Assembly: GCA_036937835.1 (NCBI GenBank)
Contig: CM072871.1
Location: forward strand, 1,082,501 to 1,146,500
Reading direction: 5' to 3'
DNA: 64,000 nt
Origin: Pampus argenteus
Taxonomy: Eukaryota; Chordata; Actinopteri; Scombriformes; Stromateidae
Shown: one piece after another, positions 39,658 through 50,338 of the stretch
How the letters are laid out: the number at the start of each line of letters is the position of its first letter
Numbering within the stretch: position 1 is the stretch's first letter
Notes under the pieces: generated by a model
What the model saw: only the letters and a program-made list of their open reading frames with translations
Databases searched by the model: none
What the model was told of the DNA's origin: nothing
Position numbers and translations under genes: made by a program

Positions 39658-42600
39658 TTATGATATCTCCTTCGCCGTCTCGACATTCTCCTTGGTGATC
39701 ATGGTGGGCTCTCCTTTCTGTGTCAGGCTGTCTCCCTCCATCGAGGTCTCACTAGCAGGCCTGGTTGGCTGATCCTCCAGTTGCTCCAGTTCTTCCAGTA
39801 TGGTCTGAACACGGCGGACTCCGTCCCGTCTCGCCTGCCGTACATCTGCGCGACCCTCTGGGTCGACCGAGTCCAGTGCTAACAGCTCTTTGGTCAGCAG
39901 CTCCTCCAATAACAAGTATTTCTTACCATTCTTCTTTCCATCAAAACATTTCACCTCCTGCTCCAGCTTAGCAACCCGCTCAACTATCTGCTGTACTTTA
40001 GCCAAGCCTGGGTGGACAGGGCACTGAGCAGGCTGTTCGGCCTCTACCTTTACAGGTGGAACCTCTGGAGGAACAGCCGCCATGTCCTGGGCTTCTGGTT
40101 TTGAAGGTATTTGGACTGTGATGTCTGCAGTATGTTGTTGTGGTTGCTCTGGTTTCTGGGACTGCAGCGGCGTTAACTGTTCAGGCTGCTGAGGCTGCGG
40201 AGACGTCTGAGGAGGAGGCTGCTGAAAGTGTTGAGGCTGTTGAAGTGGAGGCTGCTGAAAGTGTGGAGGCTGCTGAAGTGGAGGCTGCTGAAAGTGTTGA
40301 GGCTGCTGAAGTGGAGGCTGCTGAAAGTGTGGAGGCTGTTGAAGTGGAGGCTGCTGAAAGTGTGGAGGCTGTTGAATTGGAGGCTGCTGAAAGTGTTGAG
40401 GCTGCTGAAAGTGTTGAGGCTGTTGAGACTTTTGGCCATCAACTTCTATGTGCAAAGGCTGGGGAAACTGCGCGTTGTCAGGTTTCTGCTGAGGGCTGTG
40501 TTGTTCCTGCTCCATTTTCTGGAGCGGATCTCTTGTGAGGATATGCTGTTGATGGAAGTAAAAAAAAAACGTCATTAGGATATGTTTCTATTTAGGTCAA
40601 CATGAAAATCAAACCCTTGTTGAACATGTCAAAGGACAACCCAGTAAAAACACACTAAAGTCAAATTACCTGCGGTCTTTCTCCCATCACCTGAGTGATA
40701 ATAGGTGACTGGCTTCTTATATGAGGAGGGAGGTGAATAGCAGCAGCATCACGATGCTGGGGAAGTAATATCGGAGAAGCCCTTTCCCGGGGAGGCTGCA
40801 TTACCGCAGAGTATCCAGGCCATTCGTCTGTCTGGAGGCGATGGAAGGGCTGCTGGTGCTCTGAGTAGGGGACACGCTGAGAGTAGACGGAGGGATTTAA
40901 CTGAGCCTGTGTTTGTGTTGGGCCTCCTCCGCCCTCATGGATCACTGGGATGGGGATGTAACCTGCTTGAAGAACAGTGCTGCTGGGCCGTGGGGGTTGG
41001 TGATGCGGGGCAGCGTAAACCTTGAAAATAAATCAAATTGAAAATTCATTTATTGACATTCCAAAATGATGATCCTTAATTATTCATTATTGCAGCACAT
41101 GTAGTTTTACATCAAGCCTCACCTCTGCTGTTTGTGAAACAGGTGAGCTGGCCATCCGAGGCTCGGAGGAGCAGCTGTCTGAAGGTCCATGTAAAGGTGA
41201 TCGAGGCCTGCAGTGGAGCCCTGGCGTCGGGGACGGCGTCCGTCCGTCTGTGCGGATATTCTGTGCAGTGGTTGGCTGGATGTAGGAATAACACGGGTGC
41301 TGCTGCTGTCTGAGTTCTGCACCCTCGTGGAAGACTGGGATCGGGACATAACCTGGACGGAGAATGGGGTGCTTCATCTCCCTCACGAAGGTCTTCTGTG
41401 TCTCCTGAGGGCTCGGTTCTGGTGGTATGTTGGGTCCGTTTGCTGACACTTCTCTGACCTGCAGTATCAATATTTATATTATTACAAGTGTCATAAAACA
41501 CCTAATAACTACTTTACCACAAAGAATATCGAGGATCATTTCTTTATATTATAAGATCCGGCAAACTAAAACCACTAAATACACTTATGTTGTTAATTAC
41601 ATAATCTATTAAAACAATTAAAAAAAAACCAGGTGTGATTTAAAACAGGATAGTGTGAGATAATTGCAAAGGTTATAGGTTAAAATGTGACATTTCCACA
41701 GTGGGATGCCGAACATATCACCTCGCTGAGTATTTGATATGTGAAAATAACTTCTGATTATTAACATGCACTTTTACATTTAGCTCATTTCCAGTCAGAC
41801 AGCTGCTGTGTTTGTGCTTGATATTTCTGCTATGCTACAATCAGCGTGACATTATTCACTTATCCTCCACACAATACTCTGGCACCACCCGCTAAACTAA
41901 ACCAACTAAACTTTGTCTCTGCTGTTTGACAGATGTCCTAAAGAAGAAACAGACAATATTACATTTGTCCCAATACTCTTCCAATGACTTATGAAGATAA
42001 ACCACACCTACACATTTTTATGAAAAACATGAATAATCCCAGAATACAAGGAATGATTGGTTGCTTTGTATGATCAGATTACAGTTTAACATAATTCAGG
42101 CACTCGATATATAAGAATATGTAAATCATTGAAAAGCCAACGTGTTGTTATAATGATTTAGCCTCGTAGTTACATGTTTAATCCCAAAATACATCTGTAG
42201 TATTATTATTATTATTATATTGTATTTGTACTATATAAAGTATTTAGTAATATTCTCACTGTGTGCCAAGTGGTTAAACACCTGCTGCTGACAGCCAAGC
42301 AGGGCAACAAGCAACAGGTCCACTAATAGTCCAGCAGCACTGTGTCAGTGATATAAAGAAAAGAGCACAAAGCCTGTGAAAACACATACAGGAGGCTGCA
42401 CAACCAAAACTGGATTTCAGTGTTAACACCCACATTTCTCCTCCTGAGACTGAAGTTATGTATTAGTAAGTAGCTGTGAACGACCCTTTGCCCTCTGCCA
42501 TTTCAGTACCAGACACTGGCAGCAGCATTGCACCACTTTTATCCCCTGACAGCTGTTTTCTTTCTAGCAGATTCTTCGGGACACTAACTTTGGACAACAG

Positions 42601-43342
42601 AGTCTCTCTCTCAGACCAAAGATTACCAGCTGGCAGCATGTGAAGCCCACTTCTCCTCACTCCCTGCAGACCCTACATGTTTTTACACACACACACACAC
42701 ACAGACACACACACACAGACAGACAGGCCAAGGTGAACTGCAACCAGCCTCAATCCTTGTAAGGGAAAAAGTTTAATATGAGCAGGACGTCGCAGTGTTT
42801 GTGGTCATGGAGGGTTTAAAACGCTGGAAGTCCATTTGCAGGTCGTCTTTAGGGCTGCAGCGTGACTCACCGAGTAATTATAGTCTTAGATCATGACACG
42901 GGAACATAACAGAGTTGATCACCCGTTATAATAGGCCTGTGAGCTGTCTGTGAGGGGGAGGTAACGGTGCCCAACAAGGCCTATAGTCAACAAGACTCAT
43001 ATGTAACAGCGCAGCGCGTATCGGTCCAAACAGACGCAGCTCCGCGCAACAACAAACAAACAAACAAACAAACAGAGCAACACAATGCGACCCACATGCT
43101 AACTTTATTTATTTTATTTGAATTACCTTTTTGGTGTCGTGTCTCGGGTCATTCCAGGTTGTCGTGCGGTTATTGTGATCCACAAAGAAGGGCCATCCAG
43201 TCTGAGGGTCAATCTTCACCTCCCATCCGAGGGGCAGCGGCTCGCTGTCGTTGTTCGCCATGCTCAGCACCGGGGACTGTGTCTTCATGCCGTTCATGCT
43301 GCTGCTGCTGCTGCTGCTGCTGCCTGTCGGGTACTGAGACAT
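39658..43342 (-). CDS. bag3: BAG family molecular chaperone regulator 3
   Basis: An HSP70 co-chaperone that couples small HSPs, HSP70 and autophagy; important in muscle. Four exons 5' to 3': 43127-43342, 41123-41458, 40670-41020, 39658-40545, giving 596 residues (human 575). Residues 7-14 are poly-Ser (AGC repeat). A WW domain lies at about 36-69 (PLGWEVKID...TTTWNDPR). Two IPV motifs for small HSP binding lie at 112-114 (GYVPIPVFHEG) and 208-210 (GYIPIPVIHEG). A Pro/Gln-rich region contains an 11-residue repeat (40203-40430). The BAG domain lies at about 479-558 (HPGLAKVQQIVERV...ILEELEQL). The exon layout (WW, IPV1, IPV2, BAG) matches mammals. A perfect heat-shock element sits 59 bp upstream of the ATG. 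Confidence 0.96.
40203..40430 (-). repeat. bag3: Coding 33-bp minisatellite in bag3 (QQPPLQQPPHF units)
   Basis: On the + strand the unit is GTTGAAGTGGAGGCTGCTGA plus AAGTGTGGAGGCT. It reads in bag3 as an 11-residue unit repeated about five times with H/Q and I/L variants, flanked by shorter QPQHFQ units. The repeat keeps other frames open as well; those are by-products. Confidence 0.85.
42680..42726. repeat. (CA)n/(CAGA)n microsatellite in bag3 intron 1
   Basis: An ACACAC run interrupted by ACAG units, ending in AGACAGACAGG. A short (AAAC)n tract lies nearby at about 43051-43073. Confidence 0.85.
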
Positions 43343-43400
43343 TTTATACAGGCGACGGACGCTTTAAAGATTCCTTCAAGTGACGTGGAAAAGTGGGCTG

Positions 43401-43413
43401 GAAGTTTCTCGAA
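43401..43413. promoter_or_regulatory. bag3: Heat-shock element of bag3
   Basis: GAAGTTTCTCGAA contains three alternating, perfectly spaced pentamer cores (GAA-nn-TTC-nn-GAA), the HSF1 consensus. It lies 59 bp upstream of the bag3 start codon. BAG3 is a known HSF1 target in mammals. Confidence 0.8.
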
Positions 43414-43615
43414 ATAGCAGGGTTAAATGTTGGGGGGCGGACAGCGCTGGATGGATGCATGGGTTCCCAAACTTGTGATGTCGCACTGCAGACCCCCCCT
43501 CCTCCTCCACCTATGATGTGCATTTGGGTTTTTTATTTTTTATTTCTTTGCATTTCTGCAGCTGTTGAGATGTGACTCCTCTGTCTCTCTGACCGGGGAA
43601 TCCTCACCCTAATTT

Positions 43616-43957
43616 CCTAATTTCCCCTAGAGTCCCTCCATGGTCCCTGCACCCCAGTTTGAGAACCCATTTTCAGGGAATCCCAATAAGCATATAACCA
43701 GAAATATTCCCCAAATAGATGTACTCAGACACCCACTTGAGAAAAATCTACTCCAAGGGAAATCAGTCTGGGCTTGCTATGATTAACCTAATTCCCCCTG
43801 GAGTCCCTCCATGGTCCCTGCACCCCAGTTTGAGAGCCAATTTTTAGGGAATCCCAATAAGCTTGTTCATAACGAAAGACTCCCCAAATAGATGTATTCA
43901 GACTCCCACTTGAGAAAAATCTGGTCCAAGGGAAATCAGTCTGGGCTTGCTATGATT
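43616..43957. repeat. Two-copy tandem duplication, period about 171-173 bp, upstream of bag3
   Basis: Copy 1 begins at 43616 and copy 2 at 43787. Both contain CTAGAGTCCCTCCATGGTCC (copy 2 has CTGGAG), AGGGAATCCCAATAAGC and CAGTCTGGGCTTGCTATGAT. A few substitutions and a small indel separate them. I see no coding sense. Confidence 0.9.
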
Positions 43958-45357
43958 TGACACACGCTTACATAACAGTGGTGTTACAGTGTGGGCTCAG
44001 TGGCTCTGATAATGACAGTTATTCCTCCTCTATCGGAGGACGTCTCCCTTTCACACTCATACTATAAATGAAATAAGTCATCCTGGCTTGGCTGGAGCCC
44101 GTCTGAAACCAGCTTCAGCTGTGGTTGTATTCATGTGAATGCTTGTTTGTACGTGTAAAAAAATTATATATATTATAGGAATTAAATATAGTGACACATT
44201 ATCTTGCAGGAGATACAATCCTGAAATAGCCTCATACATACTGAAGACCTCTTTAATCTGAGTGTGTGTGTGTGTGTACTGTGTAAATGTCTTAAATGCT
44301 CAGGTGAAAAGTTCCCTTCATAAATCACACACTACCAAATAATTATAAGATTCTTCATTTAGTGATGAGGTTAATGTTTTCAGAATAATTGCATCCGAGG
44401 ACTAGATGAGCATCTTTGACTTTTACAGGCTTCAGCAACCAGCAGGAATTTTAATAACACTGATATGTGTTTGGCAACCACCCACCAGCCTCGCTGACCC
44501 GTCTCTCAGGTGGCTTGTAATGAAGACCTCAGTGTTACTACACACAAACTGGAACCACTGAAGAGAAACCGTCAGTGTCTTTGGGCGAACTTTTCTGAAT
44601 AATTTAATAAAGACAGTGTTCAGATCATTACAGGCCTTGAGCCAGTAGGGTGGGAAGATTTAGAAAATTCCTCTTTGGCTTCCCAGTGTTAGTATTAAAA
44701 AGACAGCAGATAATACATTCTTCCTCACATATGCTCCCATTGGCATGGCAGCAAATCAATTAATCAGCAGTCTTATATGTTATTATATTATTCAGCTACA
44801 CTTTTTCACATAATTTTATACTTTTATATTAACTATATGTATCTGGTCTGTTCCTATATTAATTTCTCCTCTTTTAACATAGTTGTTGTTCTTTATTGAT
44901 GGTAATAATTGCTGTATATTTGCCTTATATGACGGTGGAAAGTGAAAAATAAATAATAATTAATAATAAATAGTCTACTTTTTAATGAATTTATCCATTT
45001 GTGTAAATAGACATCAATATTTTTATTTTATTATTTTATTTTGTATCTATCATTTTTATACACGTTTTGTACGGTTAGAATAACACAGCTATAGAAGATC
45101 ATTGAATGTGTGTTATTCCAAACGTGCTCGCACACTGGAGTAACTCCGCCCCCCTGAGCTCATGTTCCAGAAACGTCCCCGCAGTTCGAGCTGCCGACCA
45201 GCGGTGACTAAAACAAGCGAACCTTCCATGACAAAATACCTACTGGACGTGTTTGCTGTTTTTTTTATTTACTTATTAATCAACACATCACATAAATATA
45301 TTTAAGGATTATATTGTTTCCAACCTTGAAACTAAAATAAATAAATTTGCCTTACTC

Positions 45358-45386
45358 TGACGTCACCGGGGCTCTTCACACACGTG
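45358..45386 (+). promoter_or_regulatory. tial1: tial1 promoter elements: full CRE and E-box
   Basis: TGACGTCA (45358-45365) is the full palindromic CREB/ATF site. CACGTG (45381-45386) is a canonical E-box. Both lie 145-175 bp upstream of the tial1 ATG. A GC-box-like CCGCCCCCC lies near 45148. TSS inferred. Confidence 0.5.
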
Positions 45387-45530
45387 ACCTGTACGCTGGC
45401 ACCCGGTTAGCTAGCTTCAAGGCTAGTTAGCTAAGCTACTTGTTGGGGCAGCGTGCACCGGAGTCGAATAACGTTACCTAACTGGCAATTAGCTAACGTT
45501 TTCTCCCCCTTGTGACTGTCCGCAGCGGCC

Positions 45531-48500
45531 ATGGACGACGAAATGCACCCGAAAACCCTGTAAGTAACACTAGATGTATAATAACTAGAGGTAACGTTAA
45601 CGTTAGCTTAACCGGTGGCTAGCTACCCGCACAAACCCGCTGATTACGGTGTCGTTAACTACGTTAGCTAGACAACAATATGACACAGGATTACTGGTAG
45701 TTAACTGTAAGCGATAATAACAACATCCATATGTTTAACATATGTAGTTAATCTGCTGTCTAATGTTAGGCTAATTATTAAATTATTCACGTTAATGTAA
45801 ACAACGTCACCGCAATAACTCACCGTCACTACACGATAATGCCCGAAATACGATGTCTGTAGGTCCGTTTTTCAGGACTTATATGATCATCTTTACAACA
45901 TAATGCAGAAAAGTAAATCACTAAATTGAAGCTGTTTGTCTGTCATCCTCGTTCTCCGCCAGGTATGTGGGAAACCTCTCCAGGGATGTGACAGAAATCC
46001 TGATTCTGCAGCTCTTCACCCAGATAGGGCCTTGCAAAAGTTGTAAAATGATCACAGAGGTGAGTTGTTTTGTCTTCTCCACCTGCACTAAGATTTAATT
46101 TATTGACTGTTGGACAAAATGTGAACACAGTGAACTGTTTTCAGTTGCAGTTACATTAAAGTCATCGTGAATATAATGGAGGAAAGCTGAAATAATCTCT
46201 TGTGCATTGACTTTGTCTCTTGCAGCACACGAGCAACGACCCATACTGCTTTGTGGAGTTTTTTGAACACAGAGACGCAGCTGCAGCCCTCGCAGCCATG
46301 AATGGGAGGAAGATATTAGGAAAGGTAGGGACATTTAAAACAATACACAGTTCATCTGTTGTATGAACATGCTTCCTTGAATAAAAAATGAGGGATTTCT
46401 GTCAGAATTTTTAATGAACTTTTTTGCTTTCAGGAGGTCAAAGTAAATTGGGCCACGACTCCAAGCAGCCAGAAGAAAGACACATCCAGTAAGTGTTCAC
46501 CTATTGATCCTCTAATCTGCTGTAAGCCACATTTACCAGAGAGTAACTGGTTTCCTTCCTTTTTGTTTGTTTTGTGCTTTATTCTAGATCACTTCCATGT
46601 TTTTGTGGGTGATTTGAGTCCTGAGATTACCACTGAGGATGTCAAGGCAGCATTTGCACCTTTTGGAAAAATCTCGTAAGTTTCTGGTTAAAAGGTTGTT
46701 TCTCTTTATGTTCAGTACAATAATTTAAATGCTACAAACATGTTATTCTTGTGAAGGTTGGGTAGCATTAAGGTTCTTCTTCTACTTCTAATCTCCTGTA
46801 AGTTTATGTTGTGTAACATCCGTCTGTGGCCATGTTTACATGCATTCAACACTTGAGCCTCCAAAATTTTATAATAAAAAAACATTTCAAATAAAACTTT
46901 CCAACAAATAGGCATGCAACAGACTCATGATCTACAACAAACGCCTGCAGAAATGTACAGATGGATGTCATTTATCTTTTTGATTGTTGAGAACTTTATG
47001 TACAGCTTCTTTGACATAATGCATTTTCAGGTAAACAGACAGATATGCAGGTTTGGGGACGTTTATGCTTTTTCTCACAGAAAAGTAAGAATCCTGGTGA
47101 TTTATCTTGTGAGATGGTCAGTGTTCAGGTAAACGGCTTCGTGTTTGGTTATTCTTTGTCATTTTATGTAATCGGAGTACTACAATCATGCATGTAAACA
47201 TGGTTGAAAGGCCGACATAATTTTAAGCATCACATGAGAAGAAGATATCAGAATGAATTTAACCTTTTTACTATGATGATATGAACTGCTTTTCAAAAAA
47301 ACGTTCTCAACAGATTTCAACTCAATTCCTACACAAGATATCAAGTGTTTTCTTGCAGTTATTCACTTGTGGTCTGTGCATTGTGTCTCTGTGTTTATGT
47401 TAAGTGCCAGCTTTTAGCCTATTGTTTCTTTTCTTTGCATATTTAGGGTATGGTAAGTAACTTGTCAGAAAAATGTGTATGAACCTTAACAGCCTTTAGT
47501 TGTGGGTCTCAGTGAAGTAATAGCACTTTGGTTATTTTACAGAAATGCTCATAGGATTGGACAGGAGCTTGAAGGCTAACAGCAAGGAACTGTGCACTCT
47601 GGAGACTCAGATGTAGTTTTTTTCTCTATTTATTCCATTCTTTCCATATGTCTTTTTTTGTAGATACTTTTGTATTAACGTGATTTAGCATAGATTAACA
47701 AATTCCAGTACTTAATGTATTCCTCTAAACCTATGTTTAAATTGTCTCATTTTGATTTTCATACTATTGTTTGTAGTGCAATGATCCTCTTCCAAAATTT
47801 CTGAAAATGTCAATTTCTCAAAATTTGCAGCTCCCCAAACTCCATACTCCATATTGGTGGTAAAGAATTGACCAGGAAAAATAACGAAATCTGTTAACAG
47901 GCCATGTATGCCGTTTAATTCCTTTTTTTCTCTTTGATATTTTCTATATATTTCTATTTGTAGGAAGAGCACCAATTGCAGCTTTTAAGAATGCATGGTA
48001 ATCTATATAATCTGTTCCTTTTGTGAATTTAAACTAGTAGCGTATTATTTTAAGGACTGAACAAGAAGTGGTGCTCTAGTGGCTGCATTAATACATCTGA
48101 AACTATGTAAATCCAATACTGTAGGCTGCATGCAAACATACTTCTTGTTTTCAAGTGTTGCTTTGAAGTTAATATTATGAGTCAGTGCTCAGTCCAGGGT
48201 CATGATAGCTAATGTACATTAATGTAGGGCAGCGTAGAGGATTCACAGTTCAGTGTGTTTTGCGTGGTTCCTTTTTTTTTTTAAATATTTTTTTTTAGTT
48301 TGAAGCATTCAAACTGTAAAGTGCGCTAACGTTGTTTTCACGTTTCCCCTCCAGGGATGCCCGTGTTGTGAAGGACATGACGACAGGCAAATCAAAGGGG
48401 TATGGATTTGTGTCCTTCTACAACAAACTGGTAAGGCTCCAGTGCAAGAACACAGACTGAAGGTTATTTCTATTTTCTGTTTATTATCCTACTTTTAAAG

Positions 48501-49944
48501 CACTTTGCAGCAATTAAAAGTAGAATTAATCATAGTTAAAAACCATAGTCACCACTTGCACATTAGTGAGATTACAAACAGTAATATATATTCTGGTAAT
48601 TGATTATGGAACTAATAAACTTAACGGGTTCTTGAAATTCAGAGGGGTGACTGTTTTGATTTATATTTATAGGATGCAGAGAATGCCATCATTAACATGG
48701 GGGGACAGTGGCTTGGAGGACGCCAAATCAGGACCAACTGGGCGACGCGGAAGCCGCCAGCTCCAAAAAGCGTTCAGGACAGTAAGTTTCAGACCCTCAG
48801 TAATACGGATCCGATGATAACATGCTAGGACATCCAAATATGTTAAAGCACCAGACCAGACTGATGCATGTCATGATATATTAACACAGAAGCCACAGCT
48901 TTGGCTCAAACCTTGTATATGAAGTAAAGTTTTCTTCTGTCTGATTGTTTGTGTTTATTTCAGACGGCTCAAAGCAGCTGAGGTTCGACGACGTAGTGAC
49001 TCAGTCCAGTCCACAGAACTGTACCGTGTACTGTGGAGGGATCCAGTCAGGACTGTCTGGTAAGAGGACATTGATACAGCCTTTAGTCTCACTCATAAAC
49101 GCTCCATAAATAGCCAAAGCACTGATGACGTCTGTCTTTCTGTTTAATTCTTCCAGAACATTTGATGCGACAGACCTTCTCACCGTTTGGTCAGATAATG
49201 GAGATCAGAGTCTTCCCAGAGAAAGGATACTCGTTCATCAGGTACCACGATCTGTTGCAGCATCTGGCCTCTAGATGTCAACAAGAGCACATTACATAGG
49301 TCAATAACATGCCAGTCAGTACTAGTCTCAGGTTCATTGGCCTTCTCTGTTATATTTGTCTCCACCTCAGTGCTGCTGTGAGGAAACAGCAAACTGAATA
49401 CTTTGTCTTTTCTGCTGTTTAGTTTTTTGTTTAATAAATTTACTTGCTGAACATCTGTTTTCTTTTTTTCTTTAAGGTTTTCCTCCCACGACAGTGCTGC
49501 TCATGCCATTGTTTCAGTAAACGGGACAGCTATTGATGGACACATGGTGAAGTGTTTCTGGGGCAAAGAATCTCCTGACATGGCCAAAAGTCCACAGCAG
49601 GTAGAGAAAACACATCATTAGCAACACATGTCTGATTTTCATGGTGATTTGGTGATCAGTCTTTTTTTTTTTTTTTTTTTAAAGCCAAAACTATGAAGCT
49701 AACAGAACCAAAGACTTGATTTATAAATCTAAAAGTACATTTGCAGAGTCAGAAAATGGAAAAACAAATACTTAAATGTACCTTTCCAAATGATAACTTA
49801 CATTTTTCTTGCAGTGTTTGTAAAGCTGTTTGCTCCAGATTGAAGCTATGAGTTTCTTTTCTCTCTCTGTTGGTGTCACACAGGTTGATTATGGTCAGTG
49901 GGGACAGTGGAATCAGCTCTATGGGAATCCACAGCAGCAGTATG

Positions 49945-49996
<52 letters not shown>

Positions 49997-50338
49997 ATAT
50001 GTGACTAATGGGTGGCAAGTTCCCTCATACAGCATGTACGGCCAGACGTGGAACCAGCAAGGATTTGGAGTAGAGTCAGTTCACTTAATTAATCTAACTA
50101 ATTAATCCATTATCAACCTTTTTGTATGGCTCATTAATAAACGCTCCAGAATCCTGAAAGATGCTCACTTTTTAAGATTAAACACAGTGACGGGTCTTTG
50201 TTGCTACTTCACAGGCAGTCTCAGTCACCGGCCTGGGTGGGAAGCTTCGGATCTCCATCTGCTCAGGCTGCAGCCCCGCCCGGTCCAGTCATGTCCAACA
50301 TGGCCAACTTCAGCATGGCTGGCTACCAAACACAGTGA
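45531..50338 (+). CDS. tial1: TIA1-like RNA-binding protein (TIAR)
   Basis: A nucleo-cytoplasmic protein that binds U-rich RNA, promotes use of weak 5' splice sites, represses translation and nucleates stress granules. Twelve coding exons: 45531-45559, 45963-46059, 46226-46324, 46434-46488, 46588-46675, 48355-48430, 48673-48781, 48964-49059, 49157-49241, 49477-49600, 49884-50074, 50215-50338. This gives 390 residues (human 375). RRM1 (about 9-82, LYVGNLSRDVTE and NDPYCFVEFF), RRM2 (about 97-175, FHVFVGDLSPEI and KGYGFVSF), RRM3 (about 205-277, TVYCGGI and KGYSFIRF) and a Q-rich prion-like tail with 17 consecutive Gln (308-324). The ATG has a strong context (GCGGCCATGG). TIA1 is the paralogue; the KDMTTGKSKGYGF and YWGKESPDM-type blocks and the bag3 neighbour favour tial1. 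Confidence 0.96.
47543..47612 (+). other. tial1: Orphan exon candidate A in tial1 intron 5 (stop-containing)
   Basis: A good acceptor (GGTTATTTTACAG) precedes 70 nt followed by a weak donor, GAT|GTAG, that runs straight into TTTTTTTCTCTATTT. Read from exon 5 (phase 2) it meets TAA after 12 codons. A weak donor with U-rich sequence just after it is the classic target of TIA1/TIAR itself. Use as an exon is not shown. Confidence 0.3.
47964..47997 (+). other. tial1: Orphan exon candidate B in tial1 intron 5 (stop-containing)
   Basis: A long pyrimidine tract (TTTTTTTCTCTTTG onward) ends in TTCTATTTGTAG, followed by 34 nt and a donor GCATG|GTAATC. Read from exon 5 it gives a stop (TAA) after eight codons. 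The length is not a multiple of three, so inclusion would also shift the frame. Confidence 0.35.
49662..49680 (+). repeat. tial1: Run of 19 T in tial1 intron 10
   Basis: A homopolymer T tract about 60 nt downstream of the exon 10 donor (49601). It is a simple repeat, and in RNA it would be a U-rich site of the type TIAR binds. Confidence 0.9.
49947..49997 (+). repeat. tial1: CAG/CAA repeat coding for 17 Gln in tial1
   Basis: Nine CAG, two CAA, five CAG and one CAA codon encode residues 308-324 of the Q-rich tail. Human TIAL1 has no comparable run here. Confidence 0.95.

Noticed and set aside
40140..40578. Long open frames on the + strand (VEAAESVEA and LLKWRLLKV repeats) and in a second - strand frame opposite bag3
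   Set aside because: They arise because the 33-bp unit is divisible by three and keeps several frames open. No splice sites, start context or domain support them; bag3 explains the DNA.
43333..43343. TATAAA immediately before the bag3 ATG as a TATA box
   Set aside because: It abuts the start codon, so a TSS about 30 bp downstream would fall inside the coding region.
50075..50105. Alternative tial1 C-terminus by reading through the exon 11 donor (ends NLTN)
   Set aside because: The GTCAGT donor joined to 50215 gives the conserved tail ending GYQTQ; no poly(A) signal supports the read-through end.
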